Assembly: GCA_016930075.1 (NCBI GenBank)
Contig: JAFGHS010000059.1
Span: 1 to 46,147, forward strand
Origin: Deltaproteobacteria bacterium
GTDB lineage: Bacteria > Desulfobacterota > Syntrophia > Syntrophales > JAFGHS01
Length of the DNA stretch: 46,147 nt
Direction of reading: 5' to 3'
In this document: positions 25,452-34,043 of the stretch, piece after piece
How positions within the stretch are numbered: the stretch's first letter is position 1
How the letters are laid out: every line of letters starts with the position of its first letter
Translations under genes and position numbers: made by a program
Notes under the pieces: generated by a model
What the model saw: only the letters and a program-made list of their open reading frames with translations
The model's database searches: none
What the model was told of the DNA's origin: nothing

Positions 25452-26810
25452 ATGGAATCTATCTATCAAGCTTTAGTTGAAATCGTGGGGGAGGACTACG
25501 CCTCCAACCGCCACGAGGAACTGTTCACCTATTCCAAGGATCTGGGGACCTCGCCGCCCCAGTGGCCCGAGTATGTCGCGGCGCCCAAGACGGTGGAGGA
25601 GGTCCAAAAGATCGTTTATCTGGCCAACAAGGAAAAAGTTGCCATCGTGCCTCTGGGGGGCGGCCTGACCCTTGCCGGTCTGGCCCTGCCCCTGAAAGGC
25701 GGCATTATTATCGACATGAAGCGGCTGGACAAGATTATCGAGGTCAATGAGGCGGCCCGCTACATGGTCGTCGAGGCCGGCGCGTCCCACGGGAAGGTGA
25801 CGGCCTATCTGCACAAGCACCACCCGACCCTCATGCATTCGGAGCCGGGCGCCCCGGCTGCCGCCACCATCGGCGGCAATATGGCCATCCACGGCCAGGG
25901 TGATCTGGCCCATCCTTATGGGTTCAATACCGACATGATCAACGGCCTGGAAGTGATTTTGCCCACGGGGGAAATCGCCCGGTTCGGCTCCTGCGCCGTC
26001 GGTTCCGGCTGGTACACGATGCATCCCCTGCCGGATCTGGGCCTTTTTCTCGGCTGGAACGGTTCCACCGGCATCATCACCAAAATTTCTTTCCGCCTGT
26101 ATCCGTATAAGAAAATCCGGGACAACGACGCCTTTACCGTTTCCGACGAAAATCTGGTTCCTGAAATCCTCCATGAACTGACGCACCTGGGGTTGACGGA
26201 AGACCTCATCGCCACCAGTTCGGAAATCCCGCCCGTCATGAACCGGCTGCATCATATCAGCATCATGATCGCCGGGGATTACGAGGAGGAGATGGAATTC
26301 AAGCGCCACATGATTTTTGACCTCACTCTGGGCAAGTATATCCGGAGCGGCGTCGGCGGCATCGGCGGGATCGCAGCGGAAAGGCTGCGGCCTCAAATCA
26401 GCAAATCCGCCGACTGGAAGAAAGGCGGCGGCTTCGAATACGTCGGTTCCATCGTGCCCGTTGCGGCCTATCCCGAATGCTACCGCCGGGGCTCCGAGAT
26501 CTCCGCCCGCCATGACATTCCCTATACCGTGTTGGGGCGGGTCATCGGCTGCTGCCATGCCATGATGTTTTCCTGGTCCTACGCCTTCAACCGTGCCGAC
26601 GCCGAAACGGTCCGGCATGCACGGGAGGCCCTCCACGAAACGGATGTCATGGTGATGGAATTAAACGGCACCATCTGGAAACCGGCGGTCTTCGGCCAGA
26701 AGCTGATGATGGACCGGATGGATCAAACGACTCTCCAGTTGATGAAGAAAGTAAAAGACTTGCTCGATCCGAACGGGATCATGAACCCTGGAAATTGGGA
26801 GGTGCAATGA
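25452..26810 (+). CDS. FAD-binding oxidase (GlcD/D-lactate dehydrogenase type)
   Basis: 452 residues. A PCMH-type FAD-binding domain is clear: PLGGGLTLAG near residue 70, EPGAPAAATIGGNMA near residue 135, and GSTGIITKISFRLYPY near 210. The C-terminus has the family ending LLDPNGIMNPGNWE. Relatives oxidise 2-hydroxy acids such as lactate or glycolate and give electrons to Fe-S partners, which here flank it on both sides. The substrate-binding half is not close enough to any enzyme I know to name the substrate. The stop TGA overlaps the start of the next gene, indicating tight coupling. Confidence 0.92.
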   Translation: MESIYQALVEIVGEDYASNRHEELFTYSKDLGTSPPQWPEYVAAPKTVEEVQKIVYLANKEKVAIVPLGGGLTLAGLALPLKGGIIIDMKRLDKIIEVNEAARYMVVEAGASHGKVTAYLHKHHPTLMHSEPGAPAAATIGGNMAIHGQGDLAHPYGFNTDMINGLEVILPTGEIARFGSCAVGSGWYTMHPLPDLGLFLGWNGSTGIITKISFRLYPYKKIRDNDAFTVSDENLVPEILHELTHLGLTEDLIATSSEIPPVMNRLHHISIMIAGDYEEEMEFKRHMIFDLTLGKYIRSGVGGIGGIAAERLRPQISKSADWKKGGGFEYVGSIVPVAAYPECYRRGSEISARHDIPYTVLGRVIGCCHAMMFSWSYAFNRADAETVRHAREALHETDVMVMELNGTIWKPAVFGQKLMMDRMDQTTLQLMKKVKDLLDPNGIMNPGNWEVQ

Positions 26811-27979
26811 TGGGACTTGAGGAATATAAATATAAAGATCTGATTCACCGATGTTTTCGCTGCGGCTACTGTAAATTCCCCACGGACTGGAGCGATGTCA
26901 CCAACTGCCCGGCCTATGCCCGATTCCGGATGGAGAGCTACTCCAACGGCGGGCGGCTCTGGCTCATCTATGCCTGGCTTACGGGGGAAATTCAATGGTC
27001 CGAGAACCTGTCGAAAATTCTTTATTCCTGCACCTCCTGTAAAAATTGTGTGGAGAAATGTCCTTTAAGTTTCAATGACGATATTGTCAATATGGTGGTC
27101 GCCGCCAAAAGCCAGATGGTGGAAACGGGGAAGGTGCCGCCTCTCGTGCGGAAATTTTTGCAGAACGTGCAGGTCCAGGGCAATCCTTACGGCATCGATG
27201 CCAACAAGCGGGCGGACTGGATGAACGGATTGGAACTCCAGCCCTATCAGGGACAGGATTATCTATATTATGTCGGATGTGAAGGCGCCTATGATACCCG
27301 CGCGCAGGGCGCGGCACGGGCGACGGCGCGTGTGCTGCAGGATGCGGGCGTTTCCTTCGGCGTGCTCGGCGTCGATGAATGCTGCGACGGCAATGAAGTA
27401 GACATGCTCGGCGAAGAAGCGCTCCTCGAAGACCTGGCGACAAAAAACATCGACCAGTTTTCAAAACGGGGCGTGAAAAACATCGTCACCCTGTCGCCCC
27501 ATGCCTATAACGTCTTTAAAAACAAATATCCCGCCTTCGGCGGCCATTTCAATGTGCTTCATTATACCCAGGTCTTCGCTGATCTGATCAAAACCGGAAA
27601 GCTCAAAGGGCCGGAACAACAAGGCGTGCGCATTACCTTCCACGATCCCTGTTTCCTCGGCCGCTGGAACGGGGAATACAACGCCCCGCGCAAGGTGATC
27701 GGGGCCGTCAAGGGTGCAAATTTCACGGAAATGGAGCGCAACAAGAAGGGCGCCTTGTGCTGCGGCGGCGGGGCCGGAAATTTCTTTACCGATTTCCTCG
27801 GCGGAAGCGGGGAAAGCCCGGCGAGGATCAGGGCCAGAGAGGCCGGCGACGTTAAAGCGGACATCCTGGCCGTTGCCTGTCCCAACTGTCTGACCATGCT
27901 CGACGACGCCGTGAAGGCCGAAGGGCTGGATAACCGGATCAAGGTGATGGATATCTCCGAATTGCTTTGTCCGGCATAA
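26807..27979 (+). CDS. HdrD/GlcF-like Fe-S oxidoreductase (CCG protein)
   Basis: About 390 residues. ATG at 26807 (overlapping the previous stop) or 26810 follows GGGAGG. Two N-terminal cluster motifs are seen, one expanded (CFRCGYC...NCPAYARF) and one regular (CTSCKNCVEKCP). The C-terminal half has a first module with YVGCEGAYD and DECCDGNEVD, in place of a standard CCG, and a second with FHDPCFLGR, LCCGGGAG and ACPNCLTML. With the FAD oxidase and the first CCG protein it forms a three-subunit dehydrogenase like GlcDEF or LldEFG in layout. A MITE-like element lies directly after the stop. Confidence 0.91.
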   Translation: MMGLEEYKYKDLIHRCFRCGYCKFPTDWSDVTNCPAYARFRMESYSNGGRLWLIYAWLTGEIQWSENLSKILYSCTSCKNCVEKCPLSFNDDIVNMVVAAKSQMVETGKVPPLVRKFLQNVQVQGNPYGIDANKRADWMNGLELQPYQGQDYLYYVGCEGAYDTRAQGAARATARVLQDAGVSFGVLGVDECCDGNEVDMLGEEALLEDLATKNIDQFSKRGVKNIVTLSPHAYNVFKNKYPAFGGHFNVLHYTQVFADLIKTGKLKGPEQQGVRITFHDPCFLGRWNGEYNAPRKVIGAVKGANFTEMERNKKGALCCGGGAGNFFTDFLGGSGESPARIRAREAGDVKADILAVACPNCLTMLDDAVKAEGLDNRIKVMDISELLCPA

Positions 27980-27986
27980 ACCCTGA

Positions 27987-28112
27987 CAAACTCGTAAAAA
28001 GTCCTATTTCCTGTCACTCCCGCGTAGGCGGGAGTCCAGAACTATCTGAAACAACTGGATTCCCGCCTGCGCGGGAATGACAATATATTGCAAATTCCGA
28101 CTTTTAACGAGA
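27987..28112. mobile_element. MITE-like element, family A copy 2, with 13-bp flanking duplication
   Basis: The ends carry CTCGTAAAAAGTC (27991-28003) and GACTTTTAACGAG (28099-28111). An inner inverted repeat pairs TGTCACTCCCGCG...GTCCAG with CTGGATTCCCGCC...ATGACA. The 13-mer GCATAAACCCTGA occurs on both sides (27974-27986 and 28113-28125), which looks like a target-site duplication that includes the stop codon of the upstream gene. It splits the sigma-54 operon between the third and fourth genes. Confidence 0.8.
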
Positions 28113-28159
28113 GCATAAACCCTGAACATTAGAATAAGATCTAGAGAGGAGACTCATTT

Positions 28160-29311
28160 ATGGAAACCAATGCTCATTATAAACTGCCGGGTCAGGACGC
28201 CTGCTACGTGGATGCTTCGGAAATGCCCAAGTTGCTGCGGGCGAAGAACATCCCCAACCGCCATGGTATCAAGCGCATGGTGCAGGAGGGGTTCATGATC
28301 CGCCAAAGCCGGATTCAGGACGGAAAAGTCGTGATACCGCCGGGCGGGTTGATTTATTTTGAGAACGGGGGGGAATATTTCGGCCCGCTGAATGGGGAAC
28401 CCTGCGCCATTGCAGGTGAGGAAGCCGTTTGGATCGATCAGGAGGAGGCCCTCGTCGTCAAGAAAGATTTCTTTCTTCCCTTTGGCGGACAACCCGTCCC
28501 TTTGGGGGAGGACGGCACAATGGCCATGTATCCGTTCTACCTGACGGACAGCTATTTCGGCGTAACGGCGGGGATATTCAAGTATGTTTTTGCCAACGGC
28601 CATCCGGCATGGGATAAAGGGATCGTCCTGGACAAAACGGCTTACGGCATCTCTCCAAGTAAGGTGGCTACAGGCTATGTTGAAGAGGAAGGCATGAAGA
28701 CGCCGCCGCCTTTGCAATATTTCGGCGATTCATACAGCGCCCACAGTGCGACTTATATCGTCGTGGAGGATTATGGTCCTAAAGGCGCTCAGATCAAAGA
28801 GGCCGGGGCGCCGGAAGCCCTCTGGTTTAAGGTCTCCTACGATCCGCCCATTATTGCGGATCAGTTGAAGGTCGGACAAACATTGGCCGTAAAAGAGTAT
28901 GCGGTCAAGGTATTGTCCTGCGACAAGGCCTCAGGAACGGCGAGGGTCGCACTGCTTGATTCCCAGGGAAAGATCCTGGCGGAAAAGACCCTCGGCCCTC
29001 TGACCCTTGACACCTACAAGGTCAAAAACCTCATTCATCATGACATGGCGATCCGGGAAAGCCTGTTTTTGGACTATGAAAACCTTAAGATCCAACTCAA
29101 CACGAAATACGACTCCCCCCTTATCGGGACAGGACCGACGAATATCATCGATGAGAGCGGCAAGCTGATTCCCGCGGACCAGGCCCGTGAGATAAAGACC
29201 ATCCAGGAAGACGGCGTCGATCTGGTCGTCTATACCAATATAGAAAAAGTATTCTTACGAAAGCCGTGGGATCAAGACCCCCGGTTTGTTTTTCAGACCC
29301 ACTACCTTTGA
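28160..29311 (+). CDS. Protein of unknown function in the HdrD/FAD operon
   Basis: 383 residues; ATG at 28160 with GAGGAG upstream. I do not recognise a family. There is no signal peptide, membrane helix or cofactor motif, and there are only four Cys. Early residues (SEMPKLLRAKNIPNRHGIKR, 21-40) look like a basic helical segment. The middle is rich in Gly, Pro and Tyr, and residues ~250-310 look like a beta domain (VKEYAVKVLSC...ARVALLDSQGKI). It could be a substrate-binding or structural partner of the dehydrogenase, by position only. It is separated from the Fe-S gene by the MITE-like element but runs in the same direction. Confidence 0.7.
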   Translation: METNAHYKLPGQDACYVDASEMPKLLRAKNIPNRHGIKRMVQEGFMIRQSRIQDGKVVIPPGGLIYFENGGEYFGPLNGEPCAIAGEEAVWIDQEEALVVKKDFFLPFGGQPVPLGEDGTMAMYPFYLTDSYFGVTAGIFKYVFANGHPAWDKGIVLDKTAYGISPSKVATGYVEEEGMKTPPPLQYFGDSYSAHSATYIVVEDYGPKGAQIKEAGAPEALWFKVSYDPPIIADQLKVGQTLAVKEYAVKVLSCDKASGTARVALLDSQGKILAEKTLGPLTLDTYKVKNLIHHDMAIRESLFLDYENLKIQLNTKYDSPLIGTGPTNIIDESGKLIPADQAREIKTIQEDGVDLVVYTNIEKVFLRKPWDQDPRFVFQTHYL

Positions 29312-29323
29312 CCCCAGTGTTAC

Positions 29324-29665
29324 ATGATGGCCGGTCTGGCCATCGAAAACCGGGAAGCGATTATTTTTGATTCCGAGCATAAACGTTTTGACGGTCCCAG
29401 GGGACTGTTTCAAATTGTCGTCGATGCATTTGATCAAAACGGCATTGCGTCCTGGCATATTGAAGACAAGTACGGCGAAATCAGCCGCAACCTGGGCGGC
29501 GATGCCTGCAAGTCGCTGGATGCCATTGTCGGACGCATCGGCATGTTTGCCTTTGAAGACGCCATTAAACAATTAAGATGGACGAATCCGAAACATGTCA
29601 ACCGACTGGCCCAGGAAAACGAACGGCTGAAAGCGGAACTCAAATCGGGACAATGTTCAACCTGA
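29324..29665 (+). CDS. Small hypothetical protein with C-terminal coiled coil
   Basis: 113 residues, starting 12 bp after the previous stop; there is no clear RBS, so translation may depend on coupling. Residues 10-60 look like a small alpha/beta fold (EAIIFDSEHKRFDGPRGLFQ) and the end (HVNRLAQENERLKAELK) is a short coiled coil. No family recognised. It lies between the unknown 383-residue protein and the C_GCAxxG_C_C protein, so it is probably part of the same operon. Confidence 0.6.
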   Translation: MMAGLAIENREAIIFDSEHKRFDGPRGLFQIVVDAFDQNGIASWHIEDKYGEISRNLGGDACKSLDAIVGRIGMFAFEDAIKQLRWTNPKHVNRLAQENERLKAELKSGQCST

Positions 29666-29716
29666 GGCGAAAACCCATCACGCAATGTGCGTAAAAGAAG
29701 ATTCAGGGAGGCCGGT

Positions 29717-30346
29717 ATGCCGGACAGGGAATACATGAAATCAAGGCTTGAAACATTGCTCACACGCGATTGGGATTTGGTGGCCATACAGGCCAGATAC
29801 CGGAATCTCATCGATCACGGCATTGTCAAAAAAAATCTTGACAAAAAAGACATCCTTTCCAGGAAACAGGACATTTTAGACCGGGTTCAGCTTCGGGCAG
29901 AGGAATACTGCTATCTGACGAGAAGTTGCGCCAAGGGATCCGCCACGGCCCTCCTGGAGGAATTCGGCCTGGGCCATACGGACTGCATAAAAGCCTTGTC
30001 GCCCTTCCCGGGATTTGCCATGACCGGCGAGATATGCGGACCCGTTACGGGGGGGTTGATGGCCTTGGGACTCTATTTTTCCAGTGAAGATCCTTCCGAT
30101 TATCAGGACGTGGCCGCGTATCCGGCTGCGCGAATATTTTTGCAGCGCTTCAAGGACACATTCGGCTCTCTGTCGTGCGCGGATATTCAGGCGCTGTTGC
30201 TGGGAAGATATTACGACCCCATGGCAGGCCGGCAGAATATGCTGGATTTTAACAATGCTAAGGCCCGGCAGAAGTGCCCCCTTGCTCCCGGCTTGGGGGC
30301 GCGAATCGCCGCCGAGATCATTATTGAAAGTATGGAACAGAAATAA
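29717..30346 (+). CDS. C_GCAxxG_C_C family redox-type protein
   Basis: 209 residues from ATG at 29717, nine bases after GGGAG; an earlier ATG lacks an RBS. The Cys pattern of this family is visible: YCYLTRSCAKGSATALLEEFG, then GEICGPVTGGLMALGL and SLSCADIQ, with a last Cys in ARQKCPLAPG. The spacing suggests a metal or Fe-S site in a helical fold. The N-terminal ~75 residues are an extra helical region. The family is common in anaerobes next to redox genes; its reaction is not known. It ends the sigma-54 operon, with a hybrid MITE-like element directly downstream. Confidence 0.85.
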   Translation: MPDREYMKSRLETLLTRDWDLVAIQARYRNLIDHGIVKKNLDKKDILSRKQDILDRVQLRAEEYCYLTRSCAKGSATALLEEFGLGHTDCIKALSPFPGFAMTGEICGPVTGGLMALGLYFSSEDPSDYQDVAAYPAARIFLQRFKDTFGSLSCADIQALLLGRYYDPMAGRQNMLDFNNAKARQKCPLAPGLGARIAAEIIIESMEQK

Positions 30347-30348
30347 TT

Positions 30349-30480
30349 GACGGCCTCGTAAAAAGTCGAATTCTGTCATTGCGAGGAACGAAGTGCCGTG
30401 GCAATCTCTCCAATTAACGGATACTTATGAGGTTGCTTCGCTTCGCTCGCAATCACAAAAGAGGCGTTTTCCAAAGGTCT
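30349..30480. mobile_element. Hybrid MITE-like element (family A left end, family B right end)
   Basis: The left end GACGGCCTCGTAAAAAGTC (30349-30367) is the family A terminus. The right end GCGTTTTCCAAAGGTCT (30464-30480) matches the reverse complement of the family B terminus AGACCTTTGAAAACGG with small changes. The interior has the shared TGTCATTGCGAGGAACGAAG and GGTTGCTTCGCTTCGCTCGC arms. It ends at the stop codon of the TonB gene. Confidence 0.7.
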
Positions 30481-31205
30481 TATTTCATGCTGAAACGCAC
30501 GGCAAGGAGGGCTTCCGAACGGATGGTGCTTCCGTTTCGGCGTCCCGGGGAAAAGGAAGATTTTCCGACGGCGTTGAGGGCTGCTTCCGTGAAACCCTGC
30601 CATGTCGATTCAACAACCTGTACATGCCGCAACTGCCCCTGCTCGTCGATGAACAGTTTGAGGATGACGTTGCCTTCCCAGCCCGATCGTTCCGCAAATT
30701 TCGGATAGACGGGCATCTTTCTGTAAATGAACGCCGGGGCGTTCGGCTCGCCGATGGCCGTTTCCATCACCGGATGATTGCCCGAACCCTCTTTGCTTCC
30801 GGAACCCGTTTCCCCGCCCGCTAACATTGTCCCGTCGCCGCCCGTGCCGCCGCCTGCGGAAATCGTCCGGGTTTGCGTGCTTTCCGGTTCTCCTTCGGCT
30901 GCAACCTGCGTCATTGCTGTCGGGGTTTGCATAATATCCGTTTTCAGAGCCATATCCCGGTCCCGCGCTAAGGGTTTCGGCGTTTCGATGACTGCCGGCT
31001 CGACGGTTTGTTCAACAGCGGCAGGTGGAGGCAGGATCGGTTTTTGTATGACGCCTTTACGCTTCGCTGCAAGGGGTTTGGGGTTCGGCCGTTCTGCCGT
31101 CGCCGATGCCGCGCCCTGAATCAGATGAACCCTGATAACGTCGAAGCTGGAAATCACCTGGGCGGCGGGAGAGACGGCAAGCAGCGATATAGCCATGACA
31201 TGCAC
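30480..31205 (-). CDS. TonB-like energy transducer, 5' end doubtful
   Basis: 241 residues from GTG at 31205. The C-terminal ~80 residues form a TonB domain (VYPKFAERSGWEGNVILKLF; SSFSPGRRNG). The middle is a Pro/Gly-rich periplasm-spanning linker. The N-terminal membrane anchor appears to start earlier (YFSKSRVKNLGVLVSFAVHV), but the frame reaches a TAA with no ATG, GTG or TTG with an RBS before it. The true start has probably been lost at the breakpoint shared with the receptor fragment. If expressed it would couple the proton gradient to outer-membrane receptors. Confidence 0.75.
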   Translation of the reverse strand: MHVMAISLLAVSPAAQVISSFDVIRVHLIQGAASATAERPNPKPLAAKRKGVIQKPILPPPAAVEQTVEPAVIETPKPLARDRDMALKTDIMQTPTAMTQVAAEGEPESTQTRTISAGGGTGGDGTMLAGGETGSGSKEGSGNHPVMETAIGEPNAPAFIYRKMPVYPKFAERSGWEGNVILKLFIDEQGQLRHVQVVESTWQGFTEAALNAVGKSSFSPGRRNGSTIRSEALLAVRFSMK

Positions 31206-31266
31206 CGCAAAGGAAACCAGGACCCCCAGGTTTTTGACACGGCTTTTGGAAAAATACGGTTCCTCT

Positions 31267-32427
31267 CTTACCTCTTATGATCTCCTTCAGGAGTTGACCA
31301 ACGGCAAACGCTATGCCGGCGGGACAGGGGGCCTGAAATCGCGGCAGGCCATGTCCCTTTACGGCATCCGGGCCAGGGAAAAGGTTCACCCCTGGTCGGG
31401 CGGTGAGATCCTCATCGGCGCGGACCTGGATATGGCCGAAATGAAAAATACGCAGCGCACATACAGCGGCGCGGCCGCCGCGGGCATCAACGGCGGTTTG
31501 GCCGAGAGAGTCTGGAATTATCCCGATACAACCCTCTTTTCACCCTATCTGGCCTTGAGTCAGACCATCGGCCGCTCTGAAGGCTTCCACATCGTGCCGT
31601 CGGCCGGATGCCGCTATTTTGCCCACGACCCGTTTGAAAACAAGGCGGCATCGCAGGCCGGTCTGACACTGGGATACGGCAACACGGACATTCGTCTGAA
31701 TTACGCCCGCGGCGTTAACTATCCTTCGCCTGTCGTTGTCATGAATATGGTCGTCACCAATTCGACCGTCGGCAATTCAAGCCGCTACTGGGCAAATATC
31801 AAACCGGAAACCGTGAACCACTATGAGGTGAGCCTCAACCACGCATGGCCGGAAAAGGCCTCCCTCGGCATAACGGCATTTTCCGACTGGGGGAAAGACC
31901 ATTTTCAGGCTTACATGTTCGGACCCGTGCCCGCGATTTTTAACGATCCCATCGGAAAATATGAAATCCGCGGCCTGGAGCTGACAGGCGCCTTGACGCC
32001 GACCAAAACGATGGAGTTCTTCGCCGGGGCCACCTGGCTGGAAGCAAGGGCCACAGGAAACAACGGCATCGAACGGGACTACATGCCCTACCCGCCGGCA
32101 TTTCAGCTCCAGGCCGGTGTCGCCTGGACATTCCTGGAGCGTTTCCGCCTCACCCTCGATGTGCAGCATTTGGAAGACGTTTACGGAGGAACCAGCGCCA
32201 GGAGCGGCGGTTTCAATTACAGCGCTCTTTCCGACAGCAGCAGGCTGCCCGACGCGACCCTGCTGAACGGCCGGCTGGGCTATCGCTTCCATGATAAACG
32301 TCTGGGATTGAAGGATTCGGAAGTCTTCATCGCCGTGAACAATATTACGGATGAAGATTATGAATGGGCCCGGGGATACCGCATGCCCGGCGCGACCGTT
32401 TTTGCCGGATTCAGCATCAAGCTGTAA
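31267..32427 (+). pseudogene. TonB-dependent receptor, 5'-truncated
   Basis: About 385 residues of beta-barrel sequence remain (VNHYEVSLNHAWPEKASLGI; IRGLELTGALTPTKTMEFFA; AVNNITDEDYEWARGYRMPG) with the proper end FAGFSIKL. The signal peptide, plug domain and first strands, normally about 250 residues, are missing. The reading frame continues upstream into sequence that is the TonB gene's 5' region on the other strand. A deletion between two divergent genes explains both truncations. The product could not be exported or gated, so I treat it as a pseudogene. Confidence 0.75.
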
Positions 32428-32458
32428 CCTTTTATCTTGCTTTTTGGAGGTCTGGTTC

Positions 32459-32677
32459 ATGGGGACAACAGCAAAAAGGCTTTTCTGCATGGCAGCCGTC
32501 TTATTAATGATGGTGACGCCGGGCGGCGTGTGCGCGTCCGGCAACGCCGATTTGAAAGCGGTGCGCCTCATTGTGACTTCCGATTCCATCCTCTCTGGCA
32601 TGATCGCTTCGCTCCTGCCGCCTGAGCGCTATGCCGTCGAGGCGATCCTTCCGGCAGGCTGCGGCCGTGGTGGATAA
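32459..32677 (+). pseudogene. Metal ABC transporter binding protein, 3'-truncated
   Basis: The start is intact: TTTTTGGAGG eight bases before the ATG, then a signal peptide (LFCMAAVLLMMVTPGGVCAS) and LKAVRLIVTSDSILSGMIAS, which resembles a ZnuA-like periplasmic binding protein. After 72 codons it ends at GCGRGG and a stop, about 230 residues short. The sequence just after (32671-32757) reads on in another frame as CNPILIRGKGIAETLLGQIK, perhaps the tail of a further lost transporter gene. It lies 31 bp after the truncated receptor. Confidence 0.6.
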
Positions 32678-32757
32678 TTTGCAATCCGATCCTGATACGG
32701 GGCAAGGGTATCGCTGAAACGCTGCTTGGCCAAATTAAAAGAAAAGGAATCTCTCCC

Positions 32758-33435
32758 ATGAAAATGACGCCACAGGAAATCTATGAAAACAGGAAACGTT
32801 TCTTCAACGACCATGCCGACCAGTGGATCGACATGTGGTACAAGGACGCCAAAACGGGCCGGTATGACAAACATGCAAGGGATTTCGAGCGCCTGTTTTC
32901 TCTCTTGCCCCTCAAGCCGGGGGACCACATCCTCGATGCGGGCTGCGGTACAGGCGTTCTCGCGCCGTTCATTACAGAGCGGATCACGGACAGGGGAATG
33001 CTTTATGAACTGGATTATGCCGAACAGATGATCGCCGTAAACCGGCAGCTCCATAAGGATGGCAATATCCGGTTCATCGTTTCTGATGCGGAAAACGCGC
33101 CTCTCGACGATGCCTCCTGTGACGTGGTGGTCTGCTTTTCCTGCTTTCCCCATTTTCAGGACAAGGACAAGACCGTAAAGGCCATGGCGCGCGTCCTAAA
33201 GCCGAACGGACTTCTTGCCGTGTCCCACTTCGATTCGTCGGAGGGGATAAACAAACATCACGGAAACTGCCATGCCGTCATGCACGACCATCTTCCGGAT
33301 GAGGCGACCATGCGCGCCCTGCTGGAAAAGGCCGGATTTGCCGTCCGGGAATTCGTTGACGAGCCGGGTTTTTATTTTATTCTGGCCGCAAAAAAGCCAG
33401 GCCCAAAGCCTTTGCAGGCAGGTCCATTGAAATAA
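32758..33435 (+). CDS. Class I SAM-dependent methyltransferase
   Basis: 225 residues. Motif I is ILDAGCGTGVLAPFI near residue 58, followed by YELDYAEQMI (acidic residue for SAM ribose), FIVSDAENAPLDDASCDVVV and an RVLKPNGLLAVSHFDSS strand. It is UbiE/Methyltransf_11-like; the substrate is unknown. ATG at 32758 has AAAAGGAA about 10 bases upstream. Its present position after a decayed metal-uptake locus probably results from a deletion, so its original operon partners are lost. It converges with the TIGR04076 genes. Confidence 0.88.
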   Translation: MKMTPQEIYENRKRFFNDHADQWIDMWYKDAKTGRYDKHARDFERLFSLLPLKPGDHILDAGCGTGVLAPFITERITDRGMLYELDYAEQMIAVNRQLHKDGNIRFIVSDAENAPLDDASCDVVVCFSCFPHFQDKDKTVKAMARVLKPNGLLAVSHFDSSEGINKHHGNCHAVMHDHLPDEATMRALLEKAGFAVREFVDEPGFYFILAAKKPGPKPLQAGPLK

Positions 33436-33456
33436 ACGGATGGGGGATGACGGGTT

Positions 33457-33741
33457 CTATTCCCTAATCCTCCGCAGCTCGAACTTCGCGGGGTTGCCGT
33501 AGTCCGGGCAGCAGACGATCATGACGTCGTCATCGCCTTCGGCGGGCGGCTCCAGCCCATACCGCAGGGCGCGGATGTCCGGGTAGAGCCCGTGAAACGC
33601 GATGGCGCAAAACCCCTGCGGGCATGGCCAAAACATGGTTTCATTCGAAACAATCCACTCATCGCCGACCTTATGCCCGCACGATCTCGTGATGGAAAGT
33701 TGTGTAATTTTAACTTTGTAACCAAAATCGTTAGCCATCAT
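33457..33741 (-). CDS. TIGR04076 family protein
   Basis: 94 residues; start ATGATG at 33741 with AAAGGAG upstream. The family features are CGHKVGDEWIVSNET near residue 20, a PCPQGFCAIAFHGLYPDIRAL core and a CCPDYGNPAKFELRRI end. Cysteines at several fixed places suggest a metal or redox site, but no function is established. It has a tandem paralogue 9 bp upstream in the operon. Confidence 0.82.
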   Translation of the reverse strand: MMANDFGYKVKITQLSITRSCGHKVGDEWIVSNETMFWPCPQGFCAIAFHGLYPDIRALRYGLEPPAEGDDDVMIVCCPDYGNPAKFELRRIRE

Positions 33742-33750
33742 GACTCCTTT

Positions 33751-34020
33751 CTACTTTACGATTCTTCTGATTTCGAAAGCCACGGTATTTTCGGGGTCCG
33801 TGCAGATCGTCCGTCCCGCCTCCTTATGATTCAGCCATGGATAGCCGCCGCCGCGCTGCAGTACGCGGACATGCGGGAAGCAGGCATTGAAAGCGACGGG
33901 GCACAGGCCCGCCGGCATGGTCTTTCCGGTGATGATCCATTCATCCCCCACCTTGTGCCCGGCGGCACAGGCGCCTTCCTGGGAAAGCACTTTGATCCGG
34001 ATATCGTGTTGATTGGCCAT
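33751..34020 (-). CDS. TIGR04076 family protein (tandem paralogue)
   Basis: 89 residues; start ATG at 34020 with AAGGAGG. It shares the layout of its neighbour: AGHKVGDEWIITGKT, GLCPVAFNACFPHVRVLQRG, and an end CTDPENTVAFEIRRI. The C-terminal CCPDYG is replaced by CTDPENT, so the two are not redundant copies in detail. It lies just after an intercistronic hairpin downstream of the HdrD-like gene. Confidence 0.82.
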   Translation of the reverse strand: MANQHDIRIKVLSQEGACAAGHKVGDEWIITGKTMPAGLCPVAFNACFPHVRVLQRGGGYPWLNHKEAGRTICTDPENTVAFEIRRIVK

Positions 34021-34043
34021 GGTTCCTCCTTTTTCTATTCGTT

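Noticed and set aside
31195-31266. Start of the TonB-dependent receptor at ATG 31195
   Set aside because: This part is the antisense of the TonB gene's 5' region and carries no signal peptide or plug, so it is a chance extension of a truncated gene.
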